Of a stretch of DNA of 64,000 nt, positions 33,690 to 42,242 are shown piece by piece. The notes below the pieces were generated by a model. The model was not told the origin of the DNA, did no database searches, and worked only from the letters and a program-made list of their open reading frames with translations. The number at the start of each line of letters is the position of its first letter. Within the stretch, counting starts at the first letter, position 1. A program made the position numbers and the translations under genes. The DNA comes from Caloramator quimbayensis (GTDB taxonomy: Bacteria > Bacillota > Clostridia > Clostridiales > Caloramatoraceae): contig NZ_FUYH01000010.1 in NCBI RefSeq assembly GCF_900167605.1, positions 46,263-110,262 on the forward strand. Reading direction: 5' to 3'.

Positions 33690-35990
33690 TTATTTTTTAA
33701 TTATTACTGAACCGTTCTGAGGAACAGTATATTCATCATCAAAAACCTTAATAATAAATTCATTTCCCCTTTCTTGATATATAGTAATAACATCTTTTTT
33801 TACATCTATCTTTAATAGATGCTCTCTAAAAAGTATTTTGAAAGAATAGGATTTCCATTTCGATGGAACATAGGGCTTAAAGCAGAGCATATCGTTTATG
33901 ACCTTCATTCCTCCAAAGCCTTGAGTAATTGTCATCCAAGTACCTGCCATGCTGGTTATGTGAAGGCCGTCATTTGTGTCGTTGTTGTAGTTGTCGAGAT
34001 CGAGCCTCGAGCTTCTTAAAAACAACTCATATGCCTTATTTTGATATCCAATTTGGCTTGCAATAATCGAATAAATACAGGCAGAAAGGGAAGATTCATG
34101 CACTGTTCTTGGTTCATAGAAGTCGAAGTTTCGCTTTATGGTATCTAAATCATATCTTTCATTTAAAAAGTATATTCCTTGAATAACATCAGCTTGCTTT
34201 ATAAAGCATGACCTTAATATTCTATCCCAGGACCAGTTTTGATTTAAAGGTAAATCATCCTTTGAAAGTTCAGAAACTAACTTTTGTTCCTTATCCATGT
34301 ACCCGTCCTGCTGCTCAAATATTTTAAGAGATTCAACATAGGGATAATACATCTTGTTTATTATATCCTGCCATTTTTCAAACTCTATATCCTGTAGTTT
34401 AAGTTTTTCCTTAAGAACTTTATATTTCTCAGGATATTTTTTCTTTAAAATCTCACATACTTTTAAAGTGTAGGAAAGATTCCAAGCAGCCATTGTATTT
34501 GTATACCAGTTATTGTTAACGTTGTTTTCATATTCGTTAGGTCCAGTAACACCAAGAATCATGTATTTATCCTTTAGAGGGTTGTAATTTACCCTCGATT
34601 CCCAAAAACGGCTTATTTCTACTAAAACTTCAAACCCATAATCAGATAAATATTCTTCATCTCCTGTATATCTTACATAGCTGTATATAGCATAGGATAT
34701 AGCTGCATTTCTATGTATTTCTTCAAAGGTTATTTCCCATTCGTTATGACATTCTTCACCATTCATTGTAACCATAGGATAAAGGGCACCCTTTAATCCC
34801 AATTTTTTTGCATTTTCCTTAGCTTTCTCAAGATGATTGTATCTGTATATTAAAAGGTTTCTTGCAACGCTTTTATCATGAGTACTCAAATAGAATGGGA
34901 AGCAAAAGGCCTCAGTGTCCCAATAGGTACTTCCTCCGTATTTTTCTCCTGTAAAGCCTTTAGGTCCTATGTTAAGCCTCGGATCCTTTCCGTTATATGT
35001 CTGGTTCAAATGGAAGATATTAAATCTTATTGCCTGCTGTGATTCAACATCTCCATCAATTACTATATCGCTTTCTTTCCATTGATGTTCAAGGGCTTTA
35101 GAGTGTTCTTCAAATAGATTGTCAAACCCCTTTAAAAATGCTTCTTCAAGTATCTCCTTGCCCTTTGAAACAAGTTCTTCGTTTTTATAGTATCTATTTG
35201 ATGTTACAGCTGCATATTTATAAAGAGTAATTGTCTCACCAATATTACAATAGGTTTTATACTTGCTTCCAACATACTTTTCTTTAACTATAGGTTCAAT
35301 CTCTGTTTTATTTTTATTTCCACTGCAGTAAACATCATATTTCATAGATGTGCATACGAAAAAGTCAAGCTTTTTGGTTTTCATTGTTATATAACCATAA
35401 AGGCCATCTACATTCTTTTCAACCTCATCCCAGAATTTTTCTCCATAATTTGAATCTTCATTCGAAACATCTCCATCGATTAAAGGTATAAGTTCTATTT
35501 TTCCATCATAATTTAAAGGAGTTATGCTATATGAAATTGCGGCAACTTCACCCTTTGCCATGCTTATAAATTTTTTTGTTTTTATTTCGGTTTCACGATT
35601 TTTTCCATCACAAATTGTAAATTCGATATTGAGACATCCTGTTTTCATATTTAGGGTTCTTTTGAATTTTTTAAATTTTACTTTTGCAAGGTCGAGTCTT
35701 TCATCTTCTATATAAACGTCTATAGTTGTGAAATCTGGGGCATTTAACACCTTTGCAAAGTATTCAGGATATCCTATTTTCCACCAGCCAACCCTTGTTT
35801 TATCGGGATAATATACTCCGGCTATATAAGTACCCTTAAGAGAATCACCAGAATAATATTCAGTGAAATTACCTCTAATACCCATATAGCCGTTCCCAAG
35901 GCTCATTACGCTTTCTGTAAGCCTGTTTTTATCTGGATTAAACCCTTCTTCAATAACATTCCATTCATCCACTAAAAAATATTTTTCCAT
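33690..35990 (-). CDS. GH65 family glycoside phosphorylase, probable maltose phosphorylase
   Basis: A 766-residue GH65 enzyme with an N-terminal beta-sandwich (about 1-270), a helical linker, an (alpha/alpha)6 catalytic domain and a short C-terminal domain. The general-acid Glu is in GVTGPNEYENNVNNNW near residue 485; GGSTYWDTEAFCFPFYLS and HESSLSACIYS are family signatures. Specificity (maltose, kojibiose, nigerose or trehalose) cannot be read safely; maltodextrin neighbours favour maltose, yielding glucose and beta-glucose 1-phosphate. The beta-phosphoglucomutase usually beside such genes is absent here. A LacI-type operator precedes it. Confidence 0.88.
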   Translation of the reverse strand: MEKYFLVDEWNVIEEGFNPDKNRLTESVMSLGNGYMGIRGNFTEYYSGDSLKGTYIAGVYYPDKTRVGWWKIGYPEYFAKVLNAPDFTTIDVYIEDERLDLAKVKFKKFKRTLNMKTGCLNIEFTICDGKNRETEIKTKKFISMAKGEVAAISYSITPLNYDGKIELIPLIDGDVSNEDSNYGEKFWDEVEKNVDGLYGYITMKTKKLDFFVCTSMKYDVYCSGNKNKTEIEPIVKEKYVGSKYKTYCNIGETITLYKYAAVTSNRYYKNEELVSKGKEILEEAFLKGFDNLFEEHSKALEHQWKESDIVIDGDVESQQAIRFNIFHLNQTYNGKDPRLNIGPKGFTGEKYGGSTYWDTEAFCFPFYLSTHDKSVARNLLIYRYNHLEKAKENAKKLGLKGALYPMVTMNGEECHNEWEITFEEIHRNAAISYAIYSYVRYTGDEEYLSDYGFEVLVEISRFWESRVNYNPLKDKYMILGVTGPNEYENNVNNNWYTNTMAAWNLSYTLKVCEILKKKYPEKYKVLKEKLKLQDIEFEKWQDIINKMYYPYVESLKIFEQQDGYMDKEQKLVSELSKDDLPLNQNWSWDRILRSCFIKQADVIQGIYFLNERYDLDTIKRNFDFYEPRTVHESSLSACIYSIIASQIGYQNKAYELFLRSSRLDLDNYNNDTNDGLHITSMAGTWMTITQGFGGMKVINDMLCFKPYVPSKWKSYSFKILFREHLLKIDVKKDVITIYQERGNEFIIKVFDDEYTVPQNGSVIIKK

Positions 35991-36015
35991 AACATCACCA
36001 TCTCATAATTATTAT

Positions 36016-36032
36016 ATGCAATCGTTTGCGCA
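36016..36032 (-). promoter_or_regulatory. LacI-type operator 3 upstream of the GH65 gene
   Basis: ATGCAATCGTTTGCGCA contains GCAATCGTTTGC, the same palindrome as the two malE operators. On the minus strand it sits between a possible TTACAA -35 and TATAAT -10 (18-bp spacing), a good place for repression of the GH65-glgP-amylase run. Confidence 0.72.
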
Positions 36033-36228
36033 AATTGTAAAAAATAAATTCCAATTAAAGCACAGGCTATAGATTGGAATTAAAATTTAAAACTTATCTA
36101 TAATATATCATTTTTTTTATGGATAAGTCAATTAAAAATTTTTTATTTTTTATATTTTCATACAATGTTTTCAATAACAAAAATATCTACTATAATGTAC
36201 TTGTTAATAAAATTAAGGAGATGATATT

Positions 36229-37056
36229 ATGGCAAATTGCGATAGCTGTCCATCAAAGGACGGATGCAATAAAGGCGATAGCTGCATGGTTGAAAACAAC
36301 CCACTAAATCAAGTAAAAAATATAATTGCAGTTATGAGCGGTAAGGGAGGAGTTGGAAAATCAACTATATCTTCATTGATAGCATGCGAACTTAAAAACA
36401 GAGGATATAGAGTAGGGCTTCTTGATGCGGATATTACAGGACCGAGCATTCCAAGGCTTTTTGGTATGACAAATAAAAGCGTTGAAATAACTGAAGATGG
36501 AATATATCCTCCTCAAAGCGTTACAGGCGTTTACGTTATGTCGATGAATTTATTAACGGAATATGAAGAGCAGGCTGTTGTCTGGAGAGGGCCATTAATT
36601 GCTGGAGCAGTAAAACAATTTTGGACTGATGTAGTTTGGGGAGACTTAGATTATTTAATAGTTGATATGCCTCCGGGAACTGGAGATGTTCCATTAACTG
36701 TCATGCAGTCAATACCTGTTACGGGTATTGTAATGGTATCAACACCTCAAAATCTCGTATCAATGATAGTTTCAAAGGCAGTAGATATGGCAAAGAAAAT
36801 GAACGTTAAAGTATTAGGCGTTATAGAGAATATGAGCTACATAACCTGCCCAGAATGCAATAAAAAAATTGAAGTCTTTGGTGAAAACGCAGCTCAAAGG
36901 GCAGCGGAGAAAATTGGAATTGACCTTTTAGGAGAACTTCCTCTTGATAATGATTTAATGGAGCTTTCGGATGAGGGAAGAGTTGAGCTTTTTGGAAAGA
37001 TGAAGGAAGATTTCAAATCAATTGTAGATGAAATAATAAATAAAATAAATAAGTAA
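36229..37056 (+). CDS. mrp: Mrp/NBP35-type P-loop ATPase, iron-sulfur carrier
   Basis: A 275-residue ATPase of the ParA/MinD-related Mrp family. It starts with a cysteine-rich segment (CDSCPSKDGCNKGDSC, residues 4-19), then the deviant Walker A GKGGVGKS (38-45) and a CxxC pair in YITCPECNKK near residue 206, which in relatives binds a transferable [4Fe-4S] cluster. AAGGAGATGATATT precedes the ATG. It is followed 158 bases later by a HesB-like selenoprotein gene, giving a small iron-sulfur neighbourhood, but the latter has its own promoter. Confidence 0.92.
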   Translation: MANCDSCPSKDGCNKGDSCMVENNPLNQVKNIIAVMSGKGGVGKSTISSLIACELKNRGYRVGLLDADITGPSIPRLFGMTNKSVEITEDGIYPPQSVTGVYVMSMNLLTEYEEQAVVWRGPLIAGAVKQFWTDVVWGDLDYLIVDMPPGTGDVPLTVMQSIPVTGIVMVSTPQNLVSMIVSKAVDMAKKMNVKVLGVIENMSYITCPECNKKIEVFGENAAQRAAEKIGIDLLGELPLDNDLMELSDEGRVELFGKMKEDFKSIVDEIINKINK

Positions 37057-37148
37057 CGGGGAAAATATATTTATAAAAATATAAAGCAGTTGAATAAAAT
37101 ATTAAAATAAGAAAAAAAGATAATAAGATAATCTCCATTAATATTCTA

Positions 37149-37177
37149 TTGATTTTTAATTTAAATTAAAGTAATAT
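37149..37177 (+). promoter_or_regulatory. Promoter of HesB-like selenoprotein gene 1
   Basis: TTGATT (37149-37154), a 17-bp spacer and TAATAT (37172-37177), immediately followed by the 17-bp operator-like palindrome. Confidence 0.55.
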
Positions 37178-37194
37178 ATACCTATATGGGGTAT
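37178..37194 (+). promoter_or_regulatory. CsoR/CstR-like operator upstream of selenoprotein gene 1
   Basis: ATACCTATATGGGGTAT, an inverted repeat of ATACC/GGGTAT type, directly downstream of the -10 box. It resembles the ATACCCC-TATA-GGGGTAT sites of the CsoR/CstR repressor family, which sense copper or persulfides. The same kind of site lies before the second selenoprotein gene. Confidence 0.55.
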
Positions 37195-37214
37195 ATATGA
37201 ATGGAGGTATAAAT

Positions 37215-37514
37215 ATGGAGATTAAAATAACAAATTCAGCTGCGGAAATTTTGAAAGAAAAGCTAAGTAAAAAAGGTGACAATTACGGGGTTAGGGTATA
37301 TATTGCCGGTATAGGATGAGGCGGCCCAACTCTTGGATTGGCTCTGGATGAGCCTAAAGATAGCGATAATGTATATGAAGCAGAAGGTATTAAGGTTATC
37401 TTTGATAAGGAGATGGCTGAATATACTAAAGGTTTTGTAATCGACTATAGAAATTCTTTCTTTGGAAAGAGATTTACAGTCGACCAGCTTTATAGCACTG
37501 CCTCTTGCAGATAG
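37215..37514 (+). CDS. HesB-like selenoprotein 1 (in-frame UGA at 37317-37319)
   Basis: A 99-residue HesB/IscA-related protein read through a UGA as selenocysteine 35: MEIKITNSAAEILKE at the start, then VRVYIAGIG-U-GGPTLGLALDE, and FTVDQLYSTASCR at the end. In relatives the UGA position is the first conserved Cys of the HesB fold. GGAGGTATAAAT precedes the ATG. A hairpin GGCTC-TGGAT-GAGCC (37340-37354) begins 21 bases after the UGA, the usual distance for a bacterial SECIS. The family is linked to iron-sulfur metabolism. A standard gene caller would split or miss it. Confidence 0.88.
37340..37354 (+). promoter_or_regulatory. Candidate bacterial SECIS hairpin, gene 1
   Basis: GGCTC (37340-37344) pairs with GAGCC (37350-37354); the loop TGGAT contains the GG often seen in bacterial SECIS loops. 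It lies 21-35 bases after the UGA and within the coding frame. Confidence 0.6.
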
Positions 37515-37542
37515 GTCTGTTTTAAACAGACCTATCTTTTTT
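37511..37542 (+). terminator. Terminator after selenoprotein gene 1
   Basis: ATAGGTCTGT (37511-37520) pairs with ACAGACCTAT (37526-37535), followed by CTTTTTT. The upstream arm overlaps the TAG stop, which supports translation running through the UGA to this end. Confidence 0.9.
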
Positions 37543-37601
37543 ATTGACTGAGAAGAATATTAAAGTTATTATAAAGAAAAAATAAATAAAGAGGGATGAG
37601 A

Positions 37602-38564
37602 ATGAAGGAAATAGTTATCAGAGAAAATGAAGCAGGACAAAGACTTGATAGGTTTTTAAGAAAGTATCTATTGAATATGTCCCTTGGAAACATTTATAAG
37701 GCCATAAGAAAAAAAGAAATAACCGTAAATGGAAACAAGTCCAGCGAGAAATACATATTATCTGAAGGGGATATAATAAAATTTAATTTTAAGATTGAAG
37801 TTAATAAAGAAGATAAAAAGCTCAGATTTATAGATATAGATTATGAAATCGATACTGCCTATGAAGATGAAAATATATTAGTAGCTGTAAAAGGAGCAGA
37901 TACCCTTGTTCATCCTGATGAGGGTAAAGAACTAACTTTAACCGATGCAGTTTTGGCCTATTTATATGATAAGGGAGAATATAACCCTGAAAAAGAGGTG
38001 ACTTTTTCACCATCCCCCTGCAACAGGCTGGACAGAAATACATCTGGACTTGTAATCTTTGCTAAGAACTATGAAACCTTAAAAGCTGTAAATGAAATGA
38101 TAAGAGATGGTAAAATAAAAAAATATTATTCTGCAATAGTTAAAGGAAGAATAGCCGAGGGTATCTATAAGGCCTACATTTTAAAGGACAGCAAGACAAA
38201 TAAATCCTATGTAAGCAAGGACTATATAAAAGATTCAAAAGAGATTGAAACAAGAATTATAAATATAGAAAGCGTAGGGCAGTTTTCCCATATAGATATA
38301 GATTTAATTACAGGAAGAAGTCATCAGATAAGGGCCCACTTATCCCATCTTGGCAATCCAATATTAGGAGATCCTAAGTATGGTGATAAAAAATTAAACA
38401 GTTTCTTTTTGAATAAATATGGCCTCACAAATCAGCTTCTTATTGCTTATAAACTTATATTTACAGACTGTCCTAACAACCTAAAATATCTTGAGGGAAA
38501 AACAATAGTAATGCCCCTTCCTCCACTTTTTAAAAAAATTAAAAAAGATATATTTAAGTTTTAA
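37602..38564 (+). CDS. RluA/RluD-family pseudouridine synthase (copy 1)
   Basis: A 320-residue RNA pseudouridine synthase. An N-terminal S4 RNA-binding domain (about 10-70; GQRLDRFLRKYLLNMSLGNIYKAIRKKEITVNG) is followed by the catalytic domain, whose active-site Asp is in CNRLDRNTSGLVIFAK near residue 145; the late motif TGRSHQIRAHLSHLGNPILGD is also typical. The target uridine is unknown. ATG 37602 is preferred over 37596 from the GAGGG spacing. It differs in sequence from the second synthase at 43323. Confidence 0.92.
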   Translation: MKEIVIRENEAGQRLDRFLRKYLLNMSLGNIYKAIRKKEITVNGNKSSEKYILSEGDIIKFNFKIEVNKEDKKLRFIDIDYEIDTAYEDENILVAVKGADTLVHPDEGKELTLTDAVLAYLYDKGEYNPEKEVTFSPSPCNRLDRNTSGLVIFAKNYETLKAVNEMIRDGKIKKYYSAIVKGRIAEGIYKAYILKDSKTNKSYVSKDYIKDSKEIETRIINIESVGQFSHIDIDLITGRSHQIRAHLSHLGNPILGDPKYGDKKLNSFFLNKYGLTNQLLIAYKLIFTDCPNNLKYLEGKTIVMPLPPLFKKIKKDIFKF

Positions 38565-38567
38565 TAT

Positions 38568-38620
38568 AAAAAGCTGTTAAGGCTTGAAGATAAAGTATTC
38601 TTTAGGCTTTGACAGCTTTT
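38568..38620 (+). terminator. Hairpin after pseudouridine synthase 1
   Basis: AAAAGCTGT (38568-38576) pairs with ACAGCTTTT (38612-38620). The 35-base interior can pair further (AAGGCTT-type words). The T-run is short. Confidence 0.55.
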
Positions 38621-38624
38621 GCTG

Positions 38625-38631
38625 TGTCGAA
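38625..38631 (+). promoter_or_regulatory. Perfect Spo0A-box-like heptamer upstream of the nucleotidase gene
   Basis: TGTCGAA (38625-38631) matches the core 0A box and lies 80 bases before the nucleotidase start. A heptamer occurs often by chance, so this is only a candidate. Confidence 0.25.
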
Positions 38632-38710
38632 AAAAGTCTTACGATTTTTAGAGGATTTATAAAATATTTAAAGAATTTCTAAAATATATAAAAAACAAGG
38701 GGGGAGTATT

Positions 38711-41700
38711 TTGAAAAAATCTAACTTCAAAAAAATCACAAGTTTATTTCTTGCCTTTTTGTTGATGGTAACTATAGTTTTACCAATCAACACTACTAAA
38801 GCAAAGGCTGAGAAAAATGTTAAGACTTTTGACATCATTGAAATTACTGACTTTCATGGGACCCTTGAAGATACAAGCGGAAATCCGGTTGCTGCAGTAC
38901 TTGCTAAAAATATAGGCGATATAAAAAATACAAATCCTGAAAGAACGCTTATATTGGGAGGCGGAGACTTATATCAAGGATCGCCTATGTCAAATTTCTT
39001 TAAAGGAGTTCCTGTACAAAAGGTATTCAGCAATATAGGGATGGAAGTTACTGCACTTGGGAATCATGAATTTGACTGGGGACTTGATACAATAATTAAT
39101 ACTACGATGAAGGATGCGAAATATTCAATAGTTTGTGCAAATTTATATGACAAATCAACGGGCAAAAGAGTATTTGAGCCATATAAAATTATTGAAAAAG
39201 ATGGAGTGAAAATTGGAATAATTGGGGCAATATCGACAGAAACGCCTACAATAGTTCTTCCAAAGTTTGTTGAAAATTATGAATTTAAAGATATAGCTTC
39301 AGAAATAAACAGCGTTGTTAAAGAAGTTAAGGATAAAGGTGCAGATGTTGTATTGGCTCTGATACACGAAGGAGACAGAAGTGATAAAATATATCCTTCA
39401 ATTTATGATATAGCAGATAAACTTGAAGGTGTAGATGCAGTTTTTGGAGGCCACTCACATACTATTGCAAACACTAAATCTTCAAAAGGCATTCCTGTTA
39501 TGGTAGCATATTATTCAGGAAGAGGATTTATTGATGCTAAAATGACAATAGGTTCAGATAAGAAGGTATCCTTTGCTGCAAATTATGTTGATATTTATAC
39601 TGATAAGCCTAACGGATATAAAGCGCCAAACCCAATTATGGATTCAAATGTAAAAGCAATTGTTGATGAGGCAAAAAAAGAAATAGCACCAACATTTGGC
39701 GTTGTAATAGGTTCTTCCGACACAGACTTAACAAGAAAACAAATAGTTACAAATAAATGGTCGCCCTATGGAGAATCGTATCTTGGAAATTGGATAACAG
39801 ATGTAATAAAAAATAAAGTTAATGCTGATGTAGGAATGCAGAATAATGGAGGAATAAGAATTGATGTTCCAAAAGGTGATATTACTGTTGGAACAATTAA
39901 CTATATTATGCCCTTTGACAATACAATCTGCGTAATTGATATGAATAAAGCCCAGATTAAAAAAGTACTTGAACAGGCGGTAATGGATGGAGGCAAAGGT
40001 ATTCAGATTTCAGGACTTAAAGTTAAATATGACTATGCGAGACCTTCAATGAACAGAGTTGTTGAGATTGTTAGAGAAAATGGAGCACCAATAAGTGATA
40101 CTGAAATTTTAAAAGTTGCTACTAACGATTTTATGGCAACTGGAGGAGATGGATTTACAGGTTTTGTTGATGCAGGTGGGAAGGATCCAAAAGCTAATAC
40201 ATTCATACTTGTAAGGGATGCAATGATTGAAGCTGTAAAATCAAAATCAAAAATTGAAACGGTATTAAATTCAAGACTTACAGATATTTCAAAGGCTATA
40301 TCAGTAATTGGAACTTCAGATATTCACGGAAATATTTATCCTCTCGACTATTATACAGGAAAAGCAGCAGATCAGGGACTTGCAAAGGTATCAACCTATG
40401 TAAAAGATCAAAGGAAAGCAAATCCCAACGTTATGCTTGTTGATGCAGGTGATACGATTCAGGGAACACCGTTAGCTTACTATTATAATAAGATGGATAC
40501 AAAATCAGAATATCCAATGATAAAAGCAATGGGCATAATGAAATATGATACATGGACTTTAGGAAATCATGAATTTAATTATGGACTGGATAACCTTGAT
40601 AGAATAATAAAAGATGCAAACAATGAGGGTATTTCTGTTCTTTCAGCAAACACATATAAAACCGATGGTACAAATTATGTAAAGCCATATATTATTAAAA
40701 GCTTTAATATAAATGGTAAAACACAAAAAATAGCGATACTTGGACTAACAACAAAGACTATTCCAAGCTGGGAGAATGAGGCAAACTATAAAGGATTAAA
40801 ATTTAATGATCTTGTTGATGAAGCAAAGAAATGGGTTCCAATTATTAAGTCAGAAGGTGCTGATAAGGTAATAGCTGTTATCCACAGTGGAGAAGAAAGT
40901 GCAAGTGATATTATTCCTGAAAATCAGATAAAAGCAGTTGCACAGGGTGTATCAGGAATTGATGCTATAATTTGCGGACATACACATAAAAATATAGCTC
41001 AAAACATATACAAAAATCCTGAAGGGAAGAATGTAATAGTAACTGAGCCTGGAAAATATGGACAATATATATCTCAAGTTGATATATATGTTGACTCTGA
41101 AGGCAATATTGGACAAATTACAAGTAAAAATGCAAAAATGGATTCAGTTGCTGCAGATAAGGAATTAATGGATGCAATGCAGTCTTATCAGGATAAAACT
41201 ATGAATTATATTGATACAGTAATTGGAAAATCAACGGGAGAATATTATGGGAAAGAGCAGACTATGAAACCTACAGCTCTTATGGATCTTGTTAATGAAG
41301 TACAAAGAACATATGCAAATACCCAGCTTTCAATAGCAGCGCCGCTTAGTCTCTCAGCTTATATACCAAGCGGAGATATAAAGATTAAAGATATAATGTC
41401 TGTTTATGTTTATGAAAACTTCCTATATGGTATAAAGATGAATGGAAAGCAGATTAAAGATTGGCTTGAATGGTCTGCAAGATATTATAAGCAGGTTTCA
41501 AAACCTGATGATAAAGTAGAAAAGGATCCACAGCTTAATATACCTGATTATAATCTTGATATGCTTTATGGAGCAACTTATGATATCGATCTTACCCAGC
41601 CAATAGGTCAAAGAATAAAGAATCTTAAGTATAACGGCAGATTAGTAAAAGATACAGATGTATTTACAGTTGCAGTTAACAACTATCGTTTTAATGGCGG

Positions 41701-42088
41701 CGGAGGATTTATGGCTGCAGCAGGATTAAAGCCTGGAGATATGAGCATTGTAGTTTATGATTCTGCTAAACTTCTTGGAGATGACGGTCAGGTTAGAAGC
41801 ATGATGATAGATTATATTAAGAATAAGGGAACAATAAACCCAACGATTTCAAAGACATGGACACTATATACAACTAATGTAGAACAAATAGTAGAATCTC
41901 CAGCTAAAACAGTTAAGGTTGTTGCTCTTAAGGGACTTAGAATAAGAGCTGCTGCAAACGTATCATCAAAGATTCTTGGGGTTTATAAGAATGGAACAGA
42001 GGTTGTAGTTGAAGGTGAAGTTGGAAATTGGTATAAGGTAAATTATAATGGATTAAAAGGATATATTTATAAGAAGTATACAAAATAG
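38711..42088 (+). CDS. Secreted tandem 5'-nucleotidase/cyclic phosphodiesterase with SH3 domain
   Basis: A 1125-residue exported protein with a signal peptide (SLFLAFLLMVTIVLPINTTKAKA). It holds two full UshA-like units. Unit 1 has the metallophosphatase motifs DFHGTLED, GNHEFDWG and GGHSHT (about 45-290), then a 5'-nucleotidase C domain with NNGGIRID and NDFMATGGDGF. Unit 2 has DIHGNIYP, GNHEFNYG and CGHTHK (about 535-780), then a second C domain with NNYRFNGGGGF. A bacterial SH3 domain (about 1060-1125) probably holds it to the wall. It should scavenge extracellular nucleotides. The start is TTG after GGGGGG. Confidence 0.93.
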   Translation: MKKSNFKKITSLFLAFLLMVTIVLPINTTKAKAEKNVKTFDIIEITDFHGTLEDTSGNPVAAVLAKNIGDIKNTNPERTLILGGGDLYQGSPMSNFFKGVPVQKVFSNIGMEVTALGNHEFDWGLDTIINTTMKDAKYSIVCANLYDKSTGKRVFEPYKIIEKDGVKIGIIGAISTETPTIVLPKFVENYEFKDIASEINSVVKEVKDKGADVVLALIHEGDRSDKIYPSIYDIADKLEGVDAVFGGHSHTIANTKSSKGIPVMVAYYSGRGFIDAKMTIGSDKKVSFAANYVDIYTDKPNGYKAPNPIMDSNVKAIVDEAKKEIAPTFGVVIGSSDTDLTRKQIVTNKWSPYGESYLGNWITDVIKNKVNADVGMQNNGGIRIDVPKGDITVGTINYIMPFDNTICVIDMNKAQIKKVLEQAVMDGGKGIQISGLKVKYDYARPSMNRVVEIVRENGAPISDTEILKVATNDFMATGGDGFTGFVDAGGKDPKANTFILVRDAMIEAVKSKSKIETVLNSRLTDISKAISVIGTSDIHGNIYPLDYYTGKAADQGLAKVSTYVKDQRKANPNVMLVDAGDTIQGTPLAYYYNKMDTKSEYPMIKAMGIMKYDTWTLGNHEFNYGLDNLDRIIKDANNEGISVLSANTYKTDGTNYVKPYIIKSFNINGKTQKIAILGLTTKTIPSWENEANYKGLKFNDLVDEAKKWVPIIKSEGADKVIAVIHSGEESASDIIPENQIKAVAQGVSGIDAIICGHTHKNIAQNIYKNPEGKNVIVTEPGKYGQYISQVDIYVDSEGNIGQITSKNAKMDSVAADKELMDAMQSYQDKTMNYIDTVIGKSTGEYYGKEQTMKPTALMDLVNEVQRTYANTQLSIAAPLSLSAYIPSGDIKIKDIMSVYVYENFLYGIKMNGKQIKDWLEWSARYYKQVSKPDDKVEKDPQLNIPDYNLDMLYGATYDIDLTQPIGQRIKNLKYNGRLVKDTDVFTVAVNNYRFNGGGGFMAAAGLKPGDMSIVVYDSAKLLGDDGQVRSMMIDYIKNKGTINPTISKTWTLYTTNVEQIVESPAKTVKVVALKGLRIRAAANVSSKILGVYKNGTEVVVEGEVGNWYKVNYNGLKGYIYKKYTK

Positions 42089-42091
42089 ATT

Positions 42092-42116
42092 TAAGCTAGG
42101 CATTTTGCCTAGCTTA
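42092..42116 (+). terminator. Terminator after the nucleotidase gene
   Basis: TAAGCTAGGC (42092-42101) pairs with GCCTAGCTTA (42107-42116), followed by TTCTTATATTT. Confidence 0.8.
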
Positions 42117-42242
42117 TTCTTATATTTGAGTATTATATTAATAAATACTTTATAGCTTTATATATATAAAGCATAAAAATAAAAGAAATTTATATTAAAA
42201 AATCTGAATATAAATATAAAAAAGGCATGGGGTTGAGGGAAT

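Noticed and set aside
33819..35715. Plus-strand ORFs opposite the GH65 phosphorylase gene
   Set aside because: They are antisense to a conserved 766-residue enzyme and have no supporting signals.
36119..36307. Plus-strand ORF upstream of mrp
   Set aside because: It overlaps the mrp start in another frame, and the AAGGAGATGATATT site clearly serves mrp ATG 36229.
37317..37319. TGA read as a stop or as a sequencing error that breaks a HesB gene
   Set aside because: The same frame continues with family-like sequence to a stop that overlaps a terminator, a SECIS-like hairpin sits at the right distance, and a second gene shows the same feature.
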